NCBI RefSeq assembly: GCF_900177795.1
Contig: NZ_FXWJ01000001.1
Coordinates: 124,001-188,000 of the forward strand
Direction: 5' to 3'
DNA: 64,000 nucleotides
Origin: Plantibacter elymi (nom. nud.)
GTDB taxonomy: Bacteria; Actinomycetota; Actinomycetes; Actinomycetales; Microbacteriaceae
Below are positions 59,966 through 64,000 of this stretch, in pieces. The notes under the pieces were generated by a model that worked only from the letters and a program-made list of their open reading frames with translations, ran no database searches and had not been told where the DNA came from. Each line of letters starts with the position of its first letter. Within the stretch, counting starts at the first letter, position 1. The translations under genes were made by a program, and so were the position numbers.

Positions 59966-62008
59966 CTAGTGCCCGTGGCCACAGTGCTCCTCGGCACCCT
60001 GGTCGTGACCGCCGTGTCCCGCGTGCGCGGTGCCGGTGTCGTGCGAGCAGTGCCCGACCGCTTCGTTCGGCGGGACGTTCAGGGTCGGGTTCTTGCCGAA
60101 GAAACCGTAGGGCTTGAGCGTGAACCGGGCGTAGTCCACCGGCATCACCGGCCAGTCCTCCGGACGGGGGAAGTGCGTCGGTCCGAAGGTGTGCCAGAGC
60201 ACGATGTCCTCGCCGTCGATCGACTCGTCGCCCTCGATGAACCGCGTGATGCCGTCGCCACCCGGGTTCTGGTGGACGAAGTCGCCCGCCGCGTATCGTT
60301 CAGCCGGGTCGTACTTCGTGACGAAGAGGTGCTTCGTCGCGAACTCCGCCCGCTTGGCGATCGACGACGACGCGTCGGCCATGAGCGTCGGCGACTCCTG
60401 CGGGTACAGCACGTACCCCGTCGGGCGTCCCATCCGGTTCGTCTTCTCCGTGTTGACGATGTGCCAAGCTCGAGCGGCCGAGCCGTCCGCCACGCGTCCG
60501 GAGCCCGCTTCCGTGCTGAGCCGCGTGACCCGCTTCGTGAAGGCGTTGCCGTGCTCGTTCCCCGGCCCGATCGGCACCCGGACCGCGTCCACCTCCTCGA
60601 CCGCGTTCGACAGACCGTCCACCATCATGTCCAGACGGGCCGAGAAGAGGTGCTGATGGTACGGCCCGCCGAGCCCGGGCGCGACCTCCGAGGCGTACGG
60701 GTAGTCGGCGCCCGCCGCGTCGAGCCCGGGGTACGCGGAGGTGAAGAGGATGCCCGTCAGCTTCGACTCGCACTCGATGGTGCCGTCGAGGTACAGGTAC
60801 CAGTAGAACCCGTAGTCGTAGTTGCCGACGGTGGTGAAGAAGGAGATGACCAGCCGACGCGACCGCCGGACCTCGTTGGAGCCGGTGTACAGGTCGGAGT
60901 GCTTCCAGAGGGTGCCGAAGTCCTCCTCGTGCATGCAGATCCCGTTCTCGATCGTGAACGGGTTGCCGAGTTCATCGGCGAGCACCGCGTCGAAGTATTT
61001 GATCTCGCCCACGCAGTCGCACCCGAGCGCCAAGGAGTTCGTGAACCGGCCGAACAGGTACTCGCCGGTGTCGAAGTAGTTCTGCCAGAAGCGCACGGGG
61101 GAGGGGTCGCCGTAGGGGACCAGCATCTCGTTGATCGACGCCCGGTAGATGATGGGCCGTTCCTCGCCGGCGTCGTCGAACGACAGCTGACGGAGGACGA
61201 GGCCCTCACGGACGTCGAAGCCGACCTGGAACCGCCAATTGCCCCACTCGACGAACTCGCCGTCGACCTGGAAGCTCGGGCCCTCCGGCTGGGTGATGAC
61301 GATCGGCTTGAGCGAGGAGAGCGGAGCACCCTGGACCGTCGGGTCGTCGAAGTTCCCGGGCTCCGCCGGGATCGCCAAGGCGGTCGCGTCGATGAGGCGG
61401 GTGATCCGCCGCGCCGCGGTGTCGACATAGGCGCTCAGTCCGTCGACGGGGTGGGCCCACGGGTGGTCGGCCGGGTAGTCCTGGCGGAACGCGAGGACCC
61501 GGACGATCCGGCGCCCGACCTCCTCGGGATAGTCGTAGAAGCCGGCCGACAGCGGGACGACCTTCACCTCGTCGACCGTGCAGCCACGGGCGGCGAGGGC
61601 GGCGACCCACCCCTCGTCCTCCGCCACGATCTCCGCGATGGCGTCGAACTCCTCGATGAGGATCGGCAGCTGGCCGCGGGAACCGTCCAGGACGACCGTG
61701 CTGAGCAGGGACCCGCTGTCGATGGACACCACGTTGTCCGTCGATCGACCCGTGGCCATGTCGAGCAGCATCACGCGGGCGAGGCGTTCCGGCAGGGGAC
61801 CGTTGCCGGCCTGCCAGGCGAGCACCGCCCGCTTGTGGGGCTCCTCGAGGCCGACGTAGGCGAACCGGGTCGTCTCGGTGAAGTCGTCGAAGGCGGTGAC
61901 GATGTCGCGGATGCGGTCGAACTCCGGCGCGGACAGGCTGGCGAGCGGGTGCTGGACGGGCGTGTCGCCGTCGGCGTCGCGCAGGGTGGTGGGGTCGGTG
62001 ATGGTCAT
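59966..62008 (-). CDS. Copper-containing primary-amine oxidase
   Basis: A 680-residue amine oxidase that turns primary amines into aldehydes, ammonia and hydrogen peroxide. Topaquinone-forming Tyr397 (TTVGNYDYGFYW), copper ligands His451 and His453 (PYHQHLFSARLD) and His612 (THFPRPEDW), and the catalytic base Asp313 (NYFDTGEYLFGRF) are present. Residues 653-680 form a His/Cys-rich tail with eight His and two Cys, not part of the usual enzyme. AGGAGC precedes the ATG at 62008. Encoded between an APC permease and a membrane protein. Confidence 0.96.
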   Translation of the reverse strand: MTITDPTTLRDADGDTPVQHPLASLSAPEFDRIRDIVTAFDDFTETTRFAYVGLEEPHKRAVLAWQAGNGPLPERLARVMLLDMATGRSTDNVVSIDSGSLLSTVVLDGSRGQLPILIEEFDAIAEIVAEDEGWVAALAARGCTVDEVKVVPLSAGFYDYPEEVGRRIVRVLAFRQDYPADHPWAHPVDGLSAYVDTAARRITRLIDATALAIPAEPGNFDDPTVQGAPLSSLKPIVITQPEGPSFQVDGEFVEWGNWRFQVGFDVREGLVLRQLSFDDAGEERPIIYRASINEMLVPYGDPSPVRFWQNYFDTGEYLFGRFTNSLALGCDCVGEIKYFDAVLADELGNPFTIENGICMHEEDFGTLWKHSDLYTGSNEVRRSRRLVISFFTTVGNYDYGFYWYLYLDGTIECESKLTGILFTSAYPGLDAAGADYPYASEVAPGLGGPYHQHLFSARLDMMVDGLSNAVEEVDAVRVPIGPGNEHGNAFTKRVTRLSTEAGSGRVADGSAARAWHIVNTEKTNRMGRPTGYVLYPQESPTLMADASSSIAKRAEFATKHLFVTKYDPAERYAAGDFVHQNPGGDGITRFIEGDESIDGEDIVLWHTFGPTHFPRPEDWPVMPVDYARFTLKPYGFFGKNPTLNVPPNEAVGHCSHDTGTAHAGHGGHDQGAEEHCGHGH

Positions 62009-62069
62009 CGTGATGCTCCTGGTTCGGTGATGCGGGTGGTCGCGGGTGGCGAGGGGAAGGGTCGGATGG

Positions 62070-63548
62070 TCAACCGCCGATGGCGTCCATGACGTCGGCG
62101 TAGGCCGCCGGGCGACGACGACGCAGGTACGCGGCCTGCACAAGGCCGACGACGGGGCAGACCGCGATGAGGGCGAGCAGGACGGCGCTCACGGTCCCGA
62201 ACACGGGGTTACCGCCCGCGTCCACGTCTCCGACGAGCATCGGGAAGTAGACGACGATCACCACGGCCGAACCGACGAGTCCGATGAACCCGAGGCCGGG
62301 TGCGACGACCGTGTTCCACACCCGCCGATCCTGCTTCGTGCGGGCGAAGTACACGATCACCGCGAGACTCGTGACCGCCATGAGGATCGCGATCGCGAGG
62401 GTAGCGACGCCGGCGAACCACGTGAACACCTGCAGGACGGGGTCGAGACCGAGCACGGCGAAGACGACGATCAGGATCGCCGCGGTGGCGCTCTGGACGA
62501 GCGACGAGGTGTGCGGCGAGAGGTGCTTGGGGTGGACGCCGCCGAGCCGGCCCGGCAGGACGCCGGCGTTCGACATCGTGTGCTGGTACCGGGTGATGAC
62601 GTTGTGGAAGGACAGGACGCAGGCGAACATGCTCGTGATGAGGAGGACGTTGATGACGAGCTCTCCGACCGGGCCGAGGTAGAGCAGCGTGGTGCGGAGG
62701 ATCATCGCGCCGGGATCCTCGCCGGCCACGGCGAGGACGTCGTCAGGGCCCCAGGCCATGACCAGCGCCCAGGAGGCGAGGGTGTAGAACAGGCCGATCC
62801 CGATCACCGCGATGTAGGTCGCCCGCGGGATCGTGCGGGACGGGTCCTTCGCCTCATCGCGGAAGATCGCGGTCGCCTCGAACCCGATGAACGCCGCGAT
62901 CGCGAACATCAGTCCGACACCGGGCGACCCGGAGAACACCTGCTCGGGCACGAACGGCTCGGCCGACAGTCCGTCGGCACCGCCGGTCACGATCACCGCC
63001 CCGGCGAGGACGAGGACGATCCCGACCTCCGCCACGAGCAGGACACCGAGGACCTTCGAGCTGAGGTCGATGTGGCGATAGCCGAGCAGACCGACGACGG
63101 CGATCGACGCGAGCGAGTACAGGTACCAGGGGATCTCCGGGGCGCCGAGACCGGCGAAGGTCACGCTCAACAGGTAGCCGATGTAGCCGTACACCGACAC
63201 CTGGATGGTCGTGTAGGTCAGGAGGGCGAGGAACGCCGACGCGAGACCGGCCGGTTTGCCGAGCCCGTATCCGACGAAGGTGAAGAAGGCACCCGGCTTG
63301 GGCACGTGCCGCGTCATGGCCGAGAGTCCGACGGCGAACAGCAGCAGGATCACCGCGGACACGACGTACATGCTCGGGAAGCCGACCCCGTTGCCGAGCA
63401 GGATGCCGAGCGGCGCGGCTCCACCGACGACCGTCAACGGCGAGGCCGCGGCGACGACCATGAAGACGATGGCGGTGACGCCGAGCGATCCCTTCAGGGA
63501 CCGGGTGGGCTGTCCGGCATCGGTGGCCGGACCTTTCGTGACGGTCAT
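62070..63548 (-). CDS. APC family amino acid/amine permease
   Basis: A 492-residue transporter with about 12 helices. It has the APC first-helix motif VTAIVFMVVAAASPLTVVGG and GFPSMYVVSAVILLLFAVGL. With the amine oxidase 61 bases downstream it probably imports an amine such as tyramine, putrescine or phenylethylamine. ATG at 63548 has GAGGAG upstream; a longer frame to 63644 lacks one. First gene of the amine operon. Confidence 0.92.
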   Translation of the reverse strand: MTVTKGPATDAGQPTRSLKGSLGVTAIVFMVVAAASPLTVVGGAAPLGILLGNGVGFPSMYVVSAVILLLFAVGLSAMTRHVPKPGAFFTFVGYGLGKPAGLASAFLALLTYTTIQVSVYGYIGYLLSVTFAGLGAPEIPWYLYSLASIAVVGLLGYRHIDLSSKVLGVLLVAEVGIVLVLAGAVIVTGGADGLSAEPFVPEQVFSGSPGVGLMFAIAAFIGFEATAIFRDEAKDPSRTIPRATYIAVIGIGLFYTLASWALVMAWGPDDVLAVAGEDPGAMILRTTLLYLGPVGELVINVLLITSMFACVLSFHNVITRYQHTMSNAGVLPGRLGGVHPKHLSPHTSSLVQSATAAILIVVFAVLGLDPVLQVFTWFAGVATLAIAILMAVTSLAVIVYFARTKQDRRVWNTVVAPGLGFIGLVGSAVVIVVYFPMLVGDVDAGGNPVFGTVSAVLLALIAVCPVVGLVQAAYLRRRRPAAYADVMDAIGG

Positions 63549-63646
63549 GGACACTCCTCGAGCAATGCGGCGGTATCGGGACGAGGCCAGCATCCCGGTC
63601 TCCTGTTGCCGCCTCGTCTCGTCGCCGTAACACCTGCTCGGCACCG

Positions 63647-63676
63647 AATGAGACCGGTCGACACCGCTGTCTCATT
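63647..63676. promoter_or_regulatory. Inverted repeat between divergent permease genes
   Basis: AATGAGAC (63647-63654) and GTCTCATT (63669-63676) are perfect inverted copies with 14 bases between. It is 98 bases before the amine permease and 85 bases before the second permease, a good place for one regulator to control both. Confidence 0.5.
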
Positions 63677-63760
63677 TGACGGTCACGAAGCCGAAACACG
63701 CCCGCCACGCCGGTGCAACGGGACGCGCCTAGCCTGAACGACGAGGAGGAGGTGAGGGAC

Positions 63761-64000
63761 GTGACGGCTCTGGAACGCGCGATCAGCAATCCTCCGAGCG
63801 TCCGTGGTCTCGAGTCCCGGTCACCGGTCGACGGCCTCCAGCGGCGCAGTGTCGGGTTCATCGACGTGTTCGCCCAGTCCGTCTCGGCGGTGGCGCCGTC
63901 CGCCGCTGCGACGACGATCCCGTTGATCGTCACCGTGACCGCGGGCGGGGCGACCATGTGGTCGCTCGCCATCGCGATGCTGCTGTCGTTGCTCGTCGCC
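63761..64000 (+). CDS. APC family permease, N-terminal part (runs off the window)
   Basis: Eighty codons from a GTG with GGAGG eight bases upstream. The sequence GFIDVFAQSVSAVAPSAAAT and PLIVTVTAGGATMWSLAIAM is the N-terminus of an APC transporter. TAGCCT at about 63729 may be its -10. Divergent from the amine permease, with which it probably shares control. Confidence 0.85.
   Translation, partial: MTALERAISNPPSVRGLESRSPVDGLQRRSVGFIDVFAQSVSAVAPSAAATTIPLIVTVTAGGATMWSLAIAMLLSLLVA

Noticed and set aside
1-64000. tRNA, rRNA, insertion sequences, prophage or integrase
   Set aside because: I looked for cloverleaf-like segments, transposase or integrase motifs and found none. A dedicated tRNA and IS search would settle this.

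Overview
The window is very GC-rich actinobacterial chromosome. Gene content (dipeptide ABC systems, a DUF2510/G5/Excalibur protein, a stand-alone DUF3320-type protein, a copper amine oxidase, many leaderless starts) and dispersed repeats with the core CCCTTCGACAGGCTCAGGG point to a free-living or plant/soil-associated member of the Microbacteriaceae; the genus cannot be fixed from sequence alone. No rRNA, tRNA, CRISPR array, prophage or insertion sequence was recognised. No gap between genes exceeds 300 bases; the larger gaps hold repeats, hairpins or promoter/operator signals and are annotated as such.

Layout. 1-1.7 kb: 5' part of a family A DNA polymerase, a two-helix membrane protein, a YbjQ-like protein and a first repeat cluster. 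1.8-7.5 kb: dipeptide ABC operon 1 (binding protein, two permeases, fused double ATPase), with a hairpin between the binding protein and the permeases. 7.7-10.1 kb: a D-2-hydroxyacid dehydrogenase and an orphan sugar-type binding lipoprotein. 10.2-16 kb: CCA-adding enzyme, a Stealth-family phosphotransferase, a PRISE-like reductase and a metallophosphoesterase, with two more repeat clusters. 16.1-24.1 kb: dipeptide ABC operon 2 (five genes), divergent from an Lrp/AsnC regulator and close to an Xaa-Pro aminopeptidase, which suggests a peptide-use module. 24.2-31 kb: SulP transporter, RHH/MazF toxin-antitoxin pair, NYN-LOTUS protein, M18 aminopeptidase and two membrane proteins. 30.9-43.9 kb: DUF429 protein with a nested possible second gene, a secreted HtrA-type protease, a TetR/flavodoxin-fold reductase divergent pair, a 1177-residue RecB-like nuclease-helicase, NUDIX enzyme, 2H-like protein, iron-regulated siderophore-interacting protein, DHA2 MFS pump and a UDG-like protein. 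43.9-50.7 kb: catalase with its Fur-family regulator, TetR, acyltransferase, DUF3320 protein behind a leader ORF, alpha/beta hydrolase, CsbD, GlsB/YeaQ and an 18-residue peptide gene. 50.7-59.4 kb: DJ-1/PfpI, DUF2510-G5-Excalibur protein, DnaJ-NERD fusion, a YoeB toxin remnant, a DUF7059-type methyltransferase and a large RND pump with a coiled-coil insertion. 59.4-64 kb: amine oxidase operon (APC permease, copper amine oxidase with a His-rich tail, membrane protein), divergent from a second permease that runs off the window.

Regulation readable in the DNA: at least twelve genes have a TAnnnT hexamer six or seven bases before the start codon and look leaderless; operator-like repeats lie before the toxin-antitoxin pair, the TetR pair, the Fur gene, the siderophore-interacting gene, the hydroxyacid dehydrogenase and the two permeases; and long-stem hairpins close many transcription units.
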